DNA of 64,000 nucleotides from Gracilibacillus massiliensis (GCF_001458115.1 NZ_CZRP01000010.1:270678-334677), one strand, 5' to 3'. Shown: positions 19,505 through 29,610, counted from the stretch's first letter. Notes: generated by a model not told the origin, from the letters alone. Program-made: numbers and translations.

Positions 19505-22500
19505 TTAAGACTGCATTCTCTTCTTGATGTATATAACAGATACTCCAATGATTATAAGAATAGCACCCAATAAAATCCAATTAAATAAGTTGGTTGCTGT
19601 ATCTGGAAGTTTATCTTTCTCATTTTCTTGATTATTTTTCTGATTCGTTTCTTGATTGTTATCCACTTGGGGATCTTCCTCATTAGTTTGATCTTGATTT
19701 TCCACTTGTTGATCTTCTTCATTAGTTTCATCTTGATTATCCACTGGTGGATTTTCCTCATTATTAGCATCATCTGTTTCTTCAGCAAAAACACCGTATA
19801 TTGAGAAATGTGGTACTTGTAATCTAATCGTACCTTTTTCAGCTTCTCCTCCTCGATGTTCCCATTCACCAGTTTTTTCATTAAGGTAGTAGATATTAAT
19901 CTCATCTGCAGAGTAATTGGACGAATCGTATTCTAAAACTAATGTAAATTCTCCATTAGGCTCATTTCCAATTGGATAGTCAAATTCAAAGTCAAATAGG
20001 TCCCCTGCTCTATTTAGGCCCTCATATGTTAAATCAACCTCTTTAACTATTAATGTAGTGCCGGTTGGCAGATCATTAGGCAGAGTGATTTTTGAACGAC
20101 TTCCTTCGATGGTAATAATGGAACCTGCCTCTACTGAAATTTTCTCCTCAATGCCAATTTCAATTGTCTTCTGTTCATCATTTGGGTCTTCATTCATAGA
20201 TTGTAAAAATACATCAATAGCAGATTTTAATTCACCTATAGCCACATCCACTTCATCTTGTGTTATCTCAGAATTATCGAGAATCATTTGAGATTCTTGA
20301 ATTACTTGCTCTAGTGCATCAACTGCAGTTTGTGGATATTGTCCTGTAGAATCCCCTATCTCAGATTCATCAAGATCAGCTTGAGCTGACTTAATAATAG
20401 TCTCTAATTCTGTTTTGTCTACTTCTGGCGATTTATTTACAGTATTTTTAAAATCTGATACTGATTCTTCTAATGTAGCTCTTGCTTGATTTATTTCTAC
20501 TTGCTTTAAATCGTTTTTATCTAGAATCAATTGCGCTTCTTGAATAGCCCCTTTTAGTGCTTCAACTGCCGTTTTTGGGAACTGACCTGGTACCTCTCCT
20601 ATCTCAGCTTCATCAAGAAGTGTTTCAGCTGTCTGGATAGCATTTTCCAATTCTGTTTTATTTACTTCTTCTTCAGGTTCAATAGTTAACTCAAGCTGTG
20701 TTTCAAATAAAAAACCACCCGTAAGGTCACTATAGGAATCAACTATTGCGCTAATATGAGTTGTTCCTGCTTGGTGAGTAGATACAATAAAACTATTATC
20801 TTCTGTTTTTTCAATGGTAGCGATTTCTTCATCACCCGATATCCAATAAATTGGTTTATAATCAGCTGTGGATTGAAACACACTCACTTCAAATTCGATA
20901 GTTTCCCCCTCAACCATTGTTATTTTCCCATTACTTGGGATCGGATTACCATCTATCCGTTCAATCGACATATCCTCCGCAATAATTGGTGATTTTATAT
21001 CCACTGTTAGTTCTGCTGAAAGACCACTTTCAGACGTTGCTGTAATAATTGCTTGTTTTATTTCACCTTGCGAACCATCATGGGCATAAGTATTTATACT
21101 AACTTCTTTTCCGCTACCTTCTACTTCCGCCAAGGATGAATCACTAGTTTCCCATCTGATCTCCTCAATAATAAATGAAGGAGTTAACTCTGCAGTAATA
21201 TCAAAGCTTTCTGTCATTACAACTGATTTATTAGACTCACTTAATACAAGTTCCGTTGGTTGTGTAATAAATTTTCCTTTTACTACAAAATCAACAATGG
21301 ACTGCCAGTTTGTTTGATTCTCTTGGGTTGCCTCCACAATGGTAACTTTAATATACCTTCCTGTTACATCTTCTGGTAATGTATTAGAAACCGATTCAGA
21401 ATCACTAAAAGAGTCTGTTTGATCGAACACTTCTTCGTATGTTGATCCATCATCTGAAACTTCAATAATATATTTTTGTAATGCCCAAAATTCCATATCT
21501 ATCTGGTTAATTTCAGCTGTTTGTCCTAGATCAATCCACCAAGAGTTTGTGCCACTTGGCGTACCTGGTGACCATGCCGTGTCTTCATCAACATCATCCA
21601 CAGCACGTGAAGGTGGGTGATTGGCATTTAGACTACTTGCATCTGTGAATTCCCCTCTTCCAATTTGTAATTCATCCGTTACTAATACTGTAGTTTCAGC
21701 TTTATACCCACCATCCACTGTCTCTACAGTTATCGTTGCCTCTCCTGCATTTTCAGCAATTACAAAGCCATCATTTGTTACTTTAGCAATAGTTTCATCT
21801 GAAGAGGACCATTCAACATTTGTATTATCAGCTACAGATGGAATAACTGATGCTTGCAATTGTTGATATTGACCAGCAATTAATTCAAGTTCTGTTAGAT
21901 CAATCTCTACTCCTGTAACAGAAAGATCATCTGCTACTAAAACGTTAACGATTGTGGTTACTCCTCCATCTTCAGAAGTAATTGTTAATTCGGCTTCTCC
22001 ATTTCCTACCGCTAAAACTTCTCCTTCATTTACTGTAAATACATTGGTATCACTTGACGACCATTCCAATGCTTTGTTAGTGGTATCTTCTGGAAAAACA
22101 GTGGCATTAATGGTTTGAGTATCACCTTTACGTAAGCCTATCATTTCCTGATCTATTTCAATTGTTTCAGCTTTTATCGGCACAACAGATATTGTTACAC
22201 TATCAGATGCTTCACTATTTTCAACAGATGTTGCCGTAATTGTTGCTTCCCCTTCTGTTACACCTGTTATTTGGCCATTGTTATTAACAGTTGCTATCGA
22301 TTCATCATTGATTGTCCATTCCAAATCAGGGTACGAAGCATCCTCTGGAAAAACAGTTGCTTCTAATTGCGCAGTTCGGTTAATACCAATAGTTGTAATA
22401 GAGGATTGAATTTCTACATTATCGACAGCAATTTTCGTAATTTCTAACATAAAACTCTCTTGAACATTCCCATCTGCTGATGAAATGGTTATTTCAGTGC

Positions 22501-25288
22501 TACCTTCTCTATTTGCGATAAGCGTTACATCATCTGTAACTAATGGCTGTTGGATGAGATGACCTGAAGTGACAGCTTCAACCGCTTCACCTAAAAATGA
22601 TGCTACTTCTGGGTCAGAGGAAGTAAAGATCAAACGATTATCTGATGCATCATTTCCAATTTCAGCGTCTATATTAATGTGTTCACCAACAGTAGCTGTA
22701 ATTAATTGATCAGAGACTTCAGGAGACTTAATAGTAAGGTCACTTGCCAATACTTGCTCATCTACTTTTACATTACGACTTGCAGTAAATCCCCCATCTT
22801 CTGTCTTGACAGTTATCGTTGATATACCTGGATTTACACCAGTTACAATCCCATGTTTATCTACTGTTGCTATCGATTCATCGCTGCTAGACCAACTGAC
22901 ATTTGAATACGTGAATTGTTCCACTGGTTTTATGGTTGGTACCAACCTCTGACTTTCACCTGTAACTAATTCTAAGTCTGCTTCATCCAGTTCTACACCT
23001 GTCACAGAAGTTGGTTCTACACTATAAGCATCTGCAGAATTGTGAGATACTTTCCCTGATTCTTCTTTTGACGAAGCTTTTCCACGCCATAAGTAAGCAA
23101 GCATACCATCCGAGACATGTCCATCGTAAGTAAATAGTGTTCTATTTTCCACTGTGTTTCCATATTCATTGTTACTCCCACCTGGAATCCAAGGTGAGAA
23201 CCATTCATCATGACCTTCACCTTTACTCAACCACTCAGCTGCCCAATAGAAAAAACCTATTTCAGCATTATGTGGGTTAGGTACATCTCTGAATGCTTGC
23301 ATATATTCAATCAGCCAATTATATTGTCCTCGCTGTGAAATTTCATAAAATTTATTACTAATATTACCGGAGACATTCATAGGAGAATATTGATTTCTCG
23401 TATGTGCAAGTCCAGTTTCTGAGAAAATCACATCTTTATCCTTCCAGCGATTTAAGTTATTTTTTAACATACTGACAATACTTCCAGTTTCACGACCACC
23501 ATATAAAGAATAAGCTTCGCCGTCCCACTCTATATTATGTTCTTCCACATCTGCATACCAATTATTTGTATAATCCACATCATACCCATTATTCAAATGA
23601 AGGAATCCTCTAGTTGTAGGTGAAGCATCCTTTATCCCTTGATATGATGCATTGACCAATTTAGCGAAGCCTTCTTTATAATCAGACCATATCCTTCCTT
23701 CTGGCCATACTAATCCAGCGTTCTGCTCATTACCCATCTTGACTGTATCTGGAGTTACACCTTCATCAACCATAGTTTTGACAAAATCATAAGAATAATT
23801 ATACATAGTTGTTTGTAATTGTTGTAGATCCTGATCAAACCATGCCAATGGTTTCCATGCTTTTCCCGCACTCATCCATTGATCACTATAATGGAAAGAA
23901 ATTTCAAATTTCATACCTTGTTCTTTTGCACGTTTTCCTATTTCGATTGCTTGTTCCTTACCAAAATAACCTGGAATCATTGTTCTAGGATTTGTTTCTG
24001 TCCCTAAATGTTCAAGATCTCGAGTGTAAGTAATGGTATCCATTACCCTCGGCAAACCATCCATAACACCAGATCGAAAATCTTCCCAATCCTCATCTGT
24101 AAATTCTGTTTCATCATAGATATAATTTCCCGCTTCCACAAAGAACATTGAGGTAACTGCATTTACACCTCTATTACGGATAATATCAAAAAAGTCTTGC
24201 TCAACTCCATTTGCTTTATATTTTCCTCCAAAATCTTCAACAATCGGTAAATAAGAAACATCTACCCCTTTGGTGACCGTTTGATCTAATTCGAATAAAT
24301 CAATACTATCTACATATCCATTACCTGAACCACCATTCGTTCTTTCCAAATAAATAGTAGCTGTTGTTTCATCTGATCCAGTACTAAAAGCAACAGGTAA
24401 CAAAGAATAGTTCGTAGTTGTTGACGGAGCTGAACGAGTTTCATTAATTCCTTCTACTCCAATATTTATACGATCTGATTCACTACTCACTTTCGCTCTT
24501 ACTGTTGCAATGTATTCTGTATTAGGTTTTACTTCAACAGTTTGAGAAATGCGGGATTCTGATTTTAATTCTGTAGCGTATTCACCAGCATCAACGTTTT
24601 CATCTACAACATCTGCATCACCGGTAACCGACCAACCATCTGTATTTCCACTTTCAAAATCCCAGTTAACTAGTGGATTATTGTCTGAATGTTCTAAATT
24701 AAATTCAACATCATCGACTTCAAGGGTTGTGCCTTCTACTGCATCTTTTAAATAAACACCTATGGTAGCTTGTCCGTTATATACAATGACATTTCGCAAT
24801 ACTACATGATTCCAATCTGATGAATCGTCAGCAAATAAGTTAATAAATGCACGCATTTCTGGGGCACCCGTATCTTTTGCTTCCAAATAAGCAGCTTCCT
24901 GTTGAGAACCACTGTCCGGATCAGGATTTGATGTCCGAACTTTAAGAGAAACCGTATATGTCCCCTGTTCTAATCCAGTATGAAATTGATAAATACCAAC
25001 ACTTGGGTTACTAAAGTCTCCCGCTCTTTCAGAAGACTCTAGCTTTACAGAATATTCACCACTATGACCTTCAGATTGTGTCGTTACATCTCCAGCCTCT
25101 GTAATGGTGTTCCAGCCATCAGGTGTTAAAGTAGTTTCTTCATCTTCTTCAAAACTGGGATTATTAATAATATTGTCAGTGGTTGCTAATACTTGATGAG
25201 TTTCTATTCCGGGGTATGGTGACATAAATAAAATAATAACAAAACAGATAAATAATACATAATGGTGCTTTTTCAATTGTATGTCCAT
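19505..25288 (-). CDS. Surface-anchored multidomain endo-beta-1,4-galactanase (GH53)
   Basis: 1927 aa. Signal peptide about 1-37; two CBM4/9-like jelly-roll modules about 40-330; GH53 barrel about 337-740 with VDVSYLP at the start, acid/base Glu in GNEQNAG (about 519) and nucleophile Glu in FSETG (about 623). Then several Ig-like Big_2 repeats about 760-1205 (SWSSSDESIATVD-type motifs), an F5/8-type C (discoidin) module about 1210-1340, two further Ig-like blocks, two FIVAR-like helical repeats about 1545-1700 (GQFPKTAVEAL / GQYPQTAVDAL), an Asn/Glu/Asp-rich wall spacer, and a sortase signal LPDTA (1894) with a hydrophobic helix and KKR tail. GH53 enzymes hydrolyse pectic beta-1,4-galactan. 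Typical secreted GH53 enzymes are about 400 aa; here the enzyme is wall-tethered with many spacers. Monocistronic, with a candidate cre site upstream and a strong terminator. Confidence 0.93.
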   Translation of the reverse strand: MDIQLKKHHYVLFICFVIILFMSPYPGIETHQVLATTDNIINNPSFEEDEETTLTPDGWNTITEAGDVTTQSEGHSGEYSVKLESSERAGDFSNPSVGIYQFHTGLEQGTYTVSLKVRTSNPDPDSGSQQEAAYLEAKDTGAPEMRAFINLFADDSSDWNHVVLRNVIVYNGQATIGVYLKDAVEGTTLEVDDVEFNLEHSDNNPLVNWDFESGNTDGWSVTGDADVVDENVDAGEYATELKSESRISQTVEVKPNTEYIATVRAKVSSESDRINIGVEGINETRSAPSTTTNYSLLPVAFSTGSDETTATIYLERTNGGSGNGYVDSIDLFELDQTVTKGVDVSYLPIVEDFGGKYKANGVEQDFFDIIRNRGVNAVTSMFFVEAGNYIYDETEFTDEDWEDFRSGVMDGLPRVMDTITYTRDLEHLGTETNPRTMIPGYFGKEQAIEIGKRAKEQGMKFEISFHYSDQWMSAGKAWKPLAWFDQDLQQLQTTMYNYSYDFVKTMVDEGVTPDTVKMGNEQNAGLVWPEGRIWSDYKEGFAKLVNASYQGIKDASPTTRGFLHLNNGYDVDYTNNWYADVEEHNIEWDGEAYSLYGGRETGSIVSMLKNNLNRWKDKDVIFSETGLAHTRNQYSPMNVSGNISNKFYEISQRGQYNWLIEYMQAFRDVPNPHNAEIGFFYWAAEWLSKGEGHDEWFSPWIPGGSNNEYGNTVENRTLFTYDGHVSDGMLAYLWRGKASSKEESGKVSHNSADAYSVEPTSVTGVELDEADLELVTGESQRLVPTIKPVEQFTYSNVSWSSSDESIATVDKHGIVTGVNPGISTITVKTEDGGFTASRNVKVDEQVLASDLTIKSPEVSDQLITATVGEHINIDAEIGNDASDNRLIFTSSDPEVASFLGEAVEAVTSGHLIQQPLVTDDVTLIANREGSTEITISSADGNVQESFMLEITKIAVDNVEIQSSITTIGINRTAQLEATVFPEDASYPDLEWTINDESIATVNNNGQITGVTEGEATITATSVENSEASDSVTISVVPIKAETIEIDQEMIGLRKGDTQTINATVFPEDTTNKALEWSSSDTNVFTVNEGEVLAVGNGEAELTITSEDGGVTTIVNVLVADDLSVTGVEIDLTELELIAGQYQQLQASVIPSVADNTNVEWSSSDETIAKVTNDGFVIAENAGEATITVETVDGGYKAETTVLVTDELQIGRGEFTDASSLNANHPPSRAVDDVDEDTAWSPGTPSGTNSWWIDLGQTAEINQIDMEFWALQKYIIEVSDDGSTYEEVFDQTDSFSDSESVSNTLPEDVTGRYIKVTIVEATQENQTNWQSIVDFVVKGKFITQPTELVLSESNKSVVMTESFDITAELTPSFIIEEIRWETSDSSLAEVEGSGKEVSINTYAHDGSQGEIKQAIITATSESGLSAELTVDIKSPIIAEDMSIERIDGNPIPSNGKITMVEGETIEFEVSVFQSTADYKPIYWISGDEEIATIEKTEDNSFIVSTHQAGTTHISAIVDSYSDLTGGFLFETQLELTIEPEEEVNKTELENAIQTAETLLDEAEIGEVPGQFPKTAVEALKGAIQEAQLILDKNDLKQVEINQARATLEESVSDFKNTVNKSPEVDKTELETIIKSAQADLDESEIGDSTGQYPQTAVDALEQVIQESQMILDNSEITQDEVDVAIGELKSAIDVFLQSMNEDPNDEQKTIEIGIEEKISVEAGSIITIEGSRSKITLPNDLPTGTTLIVKEVDLTYEGLNRAGDLFDFEFDYPIGNEPNGEFTLVLEYDSSNYSADEINIYYLNEKTGEWEHRGGEAEKGTIRLQVPHFSIYGVFAEETDDANNEENPPVDNQDETNEEDQQVENQDQTNEEDPQVDNNQETNQKNNQENEKDKLPDTATNLFNWILLGAILIIIGVSVIYIKKRMQS

Positions 25289-25399
25289 TTTTGATTTTTT
25301 CCTCCTTATATTAGCACGCCTTTATTCTAGAGTGATTTTCCTATTTCCTATGTTTTAAAAAACATATTTTGTTTTCATGTAGCAACCCCCTTCAGACAA

Positions 25400-25414
25400 A
25401 TTAAACGCTTTCAT
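25400..25414 (-). promoter_or_regulatory. Candidate cre site (CcpA) before the GH53 gene
   Basis: Minus strand atgaaagcgtttaat; one mismatch to WTGNAANCGNWNNCW. It lies about 110 bp upstream of the start codon. Suggests glucose repression. Confidence 0.5.
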
Positions 25415-25570
25415 ATTTTGCCTTCATAATAATCTTATCTAATCAAACTATAAGTAATAAGTAAGAAAAAATTAAGAAACATGTTAAAATTTTAATCTTT
25501 TACCTGTTTGGTGTTAGGTACAATGAAAAATAGATTTGTAGGTTTACAAAATAATTTTATATAAATTACA

Positions 25571-25602
25571 AAGGAGAGACTAGCATGCTAGCCTCTCCTT
25601 TT
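25571..25602 (-). terminator. Terminator of the GH28 gene
   Basis: Arms ggagagactagc and gctagcctctcc around a two-base centre with a short T tract on each strand; lies 30 bp past the GH28 stop. Confidence 0.7.
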
Positions 25603-25631
25603 ATGTACTCGTAATCTATAAACACCTTATT

Positions 25632-27176
25632 TTATAGCATATCTACATTATTAAATGTTATATTTTCTCCATATGTCGCCTTAATAGTAACATTTCTTAA
25701 AGAAAATCCTTTAATATTGTTAGTTTTACATCCATATTTACCTATCGCATTTACATTTATCAGTTGAATATTTTGCAAAGGACTTTCAGGTAAACCGGAT
25801 AAAAATACAGCATTTCCCGTTAGTGTGTTTAATTCAATGTTTTCAAAATTTATGTCCTTAATAATAGACGTACCCTCATTCAACTCTTCAATTTTATTTG
25901 GATCAAATGTGTCATGACTGTAAAATTGATCGATATAAATTGCTCCTCTAAACCACTTACAATCTTGAAGAGATAGGTCATAATTCGCTAATGTACAATC
26001 TTTATAATTGATATTTTCTACTATCCCTCCTCTTCCTCTAGGAGCCTTTATACTACCAATACTATAGACATCCTTAAAGTCACAATCTTGTACAACTACA
26101 TTCCTTACATTTCCCGACATTTCACTTCCGACTGCTACACCAAAACCACTTTTAAATGTGCAATTTGTGATTCTAATATTTTCAGAGGGAATGTCAATCA
26201 TTCTACCTTCAGCACCCCTGCCAGATTTAATGGCAATACAATCATCCTGACTGGAAATCATTGAATTAAAAATGTATACATCCCTGGATGAATCAGGATT
26301 TAATCCGTCGCCATTTGCTATACCTTCATATTTTTTTCCCTGTTCATCTCGCTTCGTATATATCTTAATATTGTTTACACTTACACGGTTACAATATATA
26401 AGATGAACACACCATGCAGGAGACTGTTTGATTGTAATATCTTTCAAGTACAGGTTATCGACATTTCTTATACATATTGCCCGACCAGGCTTGCCGTTCT
26501 GTTCGGTAATCTCTTTCTCCCTGAGCTTACTTCCGTTTGCATCTATTTTACCTAAACCTTCAATGGTGATATTTTCTAATCTTGTATTATTAGAAATTTT
26601 CGTATTGATTAAGCTTGCATAGCATGTAGTTTCTAGACCTTCCCATCTGTATTTGAATAATGGATAATCAGCAGTATCAAAACTGCCTAGTAATAGGCCA
26701 CCATCTTCAATATAAAGTGTCATATTACTCTTTAGAAAGATAGCACCTGTTACAAAAGTTCCTTTAGGAATATAAACCGTACCACCCTTTTCACACGTGT
26801 TGATTGCATTTTGAATTGCTCTAGTACATAAAGTTTTTCCATCTCCGATTGCTCCGAAAGAAGTTATATCATAAGATTTACTTTTATTTTTGGTTTTTAT
26901 TTTAATAGTATTACTTTTCAAAGAAATTTCACCATTTTTTAAAATAGCTTTTATATATACTTCACTCTCCTGACTGCAGGGTATATTGTTGATGGTAAAA
27001 TCAGTATTCCTACTAGTTCCAACCAAATTATTGTCCATATAAATATGATATATGGCTACTTTTGAAAAAAGTTTTGGTTTCTCCCAAATTAAAGCAACAC
27101 TTGATTCTGTTTGAGAGGCTGGAGGAGATAATAAATTTTTAGGAGTTACATCTGTTTTTTTGTTTGTTTTATACAT
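25632..27176 (-). CDS. Glycoside hydrolase family 28 (polygalacturonase-like), intracellular
   Basis: 514 aa from the ATG at 27176, preceded by AAAGGGA. The upstream ATG at 27203 has no SD. An N-terminal fibronectin-III-like domain (about 15-100) is followed by a right-handed beta-helix: TSFGAIGDGKTLCTRAIQNA marks its start; NGDGLNPDSSRDV and SSQDDCIAIKSGRG hold the catalytic aspartates; SGFGVAVGSEMSGNV and the IKAPRGRGG block follow. Family members cleave polygalacturonate or rhamnogalacturonan. No signal peptide, so it should work on imported oligomers, like YteR/YesR-side enzymes of B. subtilis. Own transcription unit with terminator at 25571. Confidence 0.9.
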   Translation of the reverse strand: MYKTNKKTDVTPKNLLSPPASQTESSVALIWEKPKLFSKVAIYHIYMDNNLVGTSRNTDFTINNIPCSQESEVYIKAILKNGEISLKSNTIKIKTKNKSKSYDITSFGAIGDGKTLCTRAIQNAINTCEKGGTVYIPKGTFVTGAIFLKSNMTLYIEDGGLLLGSFDTADYPLFKYRWEGLETTCYASLINTKISNNTRLENITIEGLGKIDANGSKLREKEITEQNGKPGRAICIRNVDNLYLKDITIKQSPAWCVHLIYCNRVSVNNIKIYTKRDEQGKKYEGIANGDGLNPDSSRDVYIFNSMISSQDDCIAIKSGRGAEGRMIDIPSENIRITNCTFKSGFGVAVGSEMSGNVRNVVVQDCDFKDVYSIGSIKAPRGRGGIVENINYKDCTLANYDLSLQDCKWFRGAIYIDQFYSHDTFDPNKIEELNEGTSIIKDINFENIELNTLTGNAVFLSGLPESPLQNIQLINVNAIGKYGCKTNNIKGFSLRNVTIKATYGENITFNNVDML

Positions 27177-27397
27177 TTCTATTCCCTTTCTTTTGTTAAC
27201 CATTCATATATTAATCCTACTAATTTTAATAAATTGTATACATTTTGTGATATTCGCAAACACATTATGTCAATAAACTACATCAACAATATCACCTATT
27301 ATATAGACTCACAATACTAGTTATTTTAATATCATTATCAATAATTTAAGATATCATATAGTATCTATTTATTATATGAATCCTAATATAAGTCTAA

Positions 27398-27650
27398 ATA
27401 ATGAACATACAGTATTTATAACAATTCGAATGGCTGATCCTAATTACCAATAATTATATCAATCAAAAGAAGAGAGAAATGATAAAACTAGCAAAAGTGA
27501 AAAATAACCGTATTAATAAATAAGAGCCCCTGTTAAAGCCATTGCAGAACATTTGGGTAATACGCTAGGTATGATTTATGATGTGCACAGTCATGTTTTT
27601 AAAGAATTAGAAGCAGAGAGTAGCAGCAGTTTAAAAGAAAGAAGCCTAAC
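27398..27650 (+). pseudogene. Tyrosine integrase 3' remnant 2
   Basis: It aligns to 47440-47745 of the intact integrase, beginning at the acatacagtatttataac word. Many substitutions and a deletion that removes the HGLRHTH catalytic box (jump from ...GCAAAAGTGAAAAATAACCG to CCTGTTAAAGCCATTGCAG). The Tyr codon region is mutated (gtgcacagtcatg). More decayed than remnant 1. Confidence 0.85.
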
Positions 27651-27703
27651 TCTTAATGAACATGCCCTATATCCAGTGTTTATACGGGAGTCTAGAAATA
27701 GTT

Positions 27704-27717
27704 TATGTTAAATACAT
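27704..27717 (+). repeat. Attachment-site core at segment 2/3 junction (14 bp)
   Basis: tatgttaaatacat, one A shorter than the other copies. Left flank matches the integrase side of the other junctions, right flank (actaattttacttt) the left-end side. Confidence 0.7.
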
Positions 27718-28112
27718 ACTAATTTTACTTTGTATAAGCAAACAAAATATCTATTAGAAACATTGATATAACAAACTTTATCTCGATTGCAAAAAAAAGA
27801 AATAAAATGAATGTAATTTGGGCTAAGTGAGGCTGATAATAAAGCGTGGGCAGATGGATGTATAGGAGCAAAAAAACTCTCACAGAATAAGTTAAAAGAT
27901 AAGTGGTTCATGAGATAATCTTTGATTAATTCTTCATCAATCTCTTTATTTCATCGGCAGTAACCCGAAGTAGAGCTTCATTTTAAAATTGATTAGGAAT
28001 TTATAAATTATTTACTCAACTTTCGCAGATAGAAAAATGCGTTCAGGATAACTAACTGTAAAGCGTGTCACTATTCAAATATGGTCATTGACAATCGAAA
28101 TAGGTATAAAAA

Positions 28113-28175
28113 AACACCTCAACTTTTGGTATAGTGTAATTGACTAGAAAACACTACCAATACAGAAGAGGTGTC
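28113..28175 (+). promoter_or_regulatory. Hairpin covering the transposase SD
   Basis: acacctc (28114-28120) pairs with gaggtgt (28168-28174), which contains the SD agaggtg, and ttggtatagtgt pairs with acactaccaa inside. A transcript entering from outside the IS would fold and hide the SD, while a transcript starting inside would not. This is a known protection scheme of IS10/IS50-type elements. Confidence 0.6.
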
Positions 28176-28181
28176 TCCTAT

Positions 28182-29543
28182 ATGATAGCGAATAATGACC
28201 AAAATAATCAACTACCAAATGAACTTTCTTCCATCTTTAAAGAATTAAACGTGTATAAGCATCTTAGAAAAGCTGGTATTACAAAGTCTGTCGGCTTTAC
28301 TTGTGCCTATCTTTTTCAATTGATTTTTTGTTTGATCTTTGAAAATAAGAACTGGTATCAAGTACTTCAAAGTAACAAAGCGAATGATTGTCCAGAGAAG
28401 AATGCCGTCTATCGCTTTTTAAACAAATCTACCTTTGCTTGGAGAAGGTTTTTATTATTTCTAAGCGCTCATACCATTGGAAAAGTAACCAACTTAACGC
28501 GTCATGATCGCCCCAAAGTATTGATTGTAGATGATTCTTCGTATGATCGTAACCGCAGTAAATCGGTTGAATTATTAGCTCGCTGTTTTGACCATGCATC
28601 CCAAAAAATGCGCTTTTATAAAGGGTTTCGTATGCTTACGCTTGGTTGGTCAGATGGTGCCACATTCATTCCAGTGGACTTTTCTTTATTAAGCTCGAAG
28701 AAAAGCCAAATTAATGGCATATCATCAAAAGTTGATAAACGTAGTTCCGGTTATAAACGCAGAGTAGAAGCATTACAAACCGCACCTGAGCAAATACCAG
28801 GTATGGTGGAACGCGCGATGAATGCCGGTATCGATGCTTCCTATGTGCTGATGGACTCTTGGTTCACGTATCAGCCTCTCGTTAAGGAGATAAAAGAGCA
28901 AGGACTCGATGTCATTGGCATGGTAAAGAACTTGAAACAGCGTTACCTTGTGAATGGCCAACGTGTAAGCTTAAAGGAACTATATCGTTTTGCGAAACCA
29001 ACAGATGGAAAGAAAGGCATTCTTCGTTCGATTCATACCACACAAGCGAATGGCGTTCCTATTAAAGTTGTCTTTGTTCGTAATCGAAATAAAAAGAGTG
29101 AATGGTTAGCTATTCTAAGCACCGATTGTACACTTAGTGATCAAGAAATCATTCGTATTTATGGGATGCGATGGGACATTGAAGTTTTTTTCAAAACAAC
29201 AAAATCTCTCTTAAAACTTCAAAAAGAGTTCCAAAGTCGTTCGTATGACGGCTTAATTAGTCATACGACCATCGTATTCACACGATATATTGTTCTCTCG
29301 TGGCAAAACCGATGTAGCACAGACGAGCGAACACTTGGCGGCATGTTTTATGAATTATGTGATGAAGTTAGTGATCTCGATTGGGCTGTGGCACTTCAGC
29401 AGTTGATCGAGCTTCTTGAAGATGCCTTGAAAATGAGCAACAAAAAGGTACAAAAATTAATCAAAAGTCAAGTCCAACAATGGATTGCAGGCTTACCCAG
29501 CTATATCAGGGCTTACCTGCCTATTTCAGTGTGCGAAAGTTGA
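28182..29543 (+). CDS. IS4-family DDE transposase (copy 1)
   Basis: 453 aa from the ATG at 28182 (SD AGAGGTG 9 nt upstream; an upstream TTG at 28140 has no SD). DDE catalytic domain: first Asp in VLIVDDSSYDRNRSK, second in VLMDSWFTYQPL, and the IS4 signature Y-2-R-3-E-6-K in YGMRWDIEVFFKTTKSLL. Differs from copy 2 at roughly 14 of about 450 positions. Appears intact. Confidence 0.93.
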   Translation: MIANNDQNNQLPNELSSIFKELNVYKHLRKAGITKSVGFTCAYLFQLIFCLIFENKNWYQVLQSNKANDCPEKNAVYRFLNKSTFAWRRFLLFLSAHTIGKVTNLTRHDRPKVLIVDDSSYDRNRSKSVELLARCFDHASQKMRFYKGFRMLTLGWSDGATFIPVDFSLLSSKKSQINGISSKVDKRSSGYKRRVEALQTAPEQIPGMVERAMNAGIDASYVLMDSWFTYQPLVKEIKEQGLDVIGMVKNLKQRYLVNGQRVSLKELYRFAKPTDGKKGILRSIHTTQANGVPIKVVFVRNRNKKSEWLAILSTDCTLSDQEIIRIYGMRWDIEVFFKTTKSLLKLQKEFQSRSYDGLISHTTIVFTRYIVLSWQNRCSTDERTLGGMFYELCDEVSDLDWAVALQQLIELLEDALKMSNKKVQKLIKSQVQQWIAGLPSYIRAYLPISVCES

Positions 29544-29610
29544 GTAAATAATAAGAACCTTCTATTGTAAAATGATTATATCAACACATACAGAGCAGTG
29601 GAGGATGTAA

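Larger units (their letters stand above)
25289..25631. other. Intergenic region between GH53 and GH28 genes
   Basis: Contains the GH28 terminator (25571-25602), a cre-like site (25400-25414) and AT-rich DNA that should hold the GH53 promoter. No gene. Confidence 0.6.
27177..28014. other. Segment 2/3 junction region without intact gene
   Basis: AT-rich. Holds integrase remnant 2 (27398-27650), att core (27704-27717), degenerate arm repeats (27817-27835: tttgggctaagtgaggctga) and the gcgtgggcagatg motif (27844-27856). IS copy 1 begins at 28015. Confidence 0.65.
28015..29544 (+). mobile_element. IS4-family insertion sequence, copy 1 (1530 bp)
   Basis: Terminal inverted repeats ctcaactttcgc(a) at 28015 and gcgaaagttgag at 29544. 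Exactly the same length as copy 2 (44930-46459), which is inverted. No clear target duplication flanks this copy (ttattta left, taaataa right, inverted relative to each other). Confidence 0.9.

Noticed and set aside
27230..27260. cre-like word near tgatattcgcaaaca
   Set aside because: It lacks the required AA before the central CG in either orientation.
28008..29551. Target-site duplication for IS4 copy 1
   Set aside because: Flanks ttattta and taaataa are inverted rather than direct repeats and are AT-rich, so no duplication is claimed.
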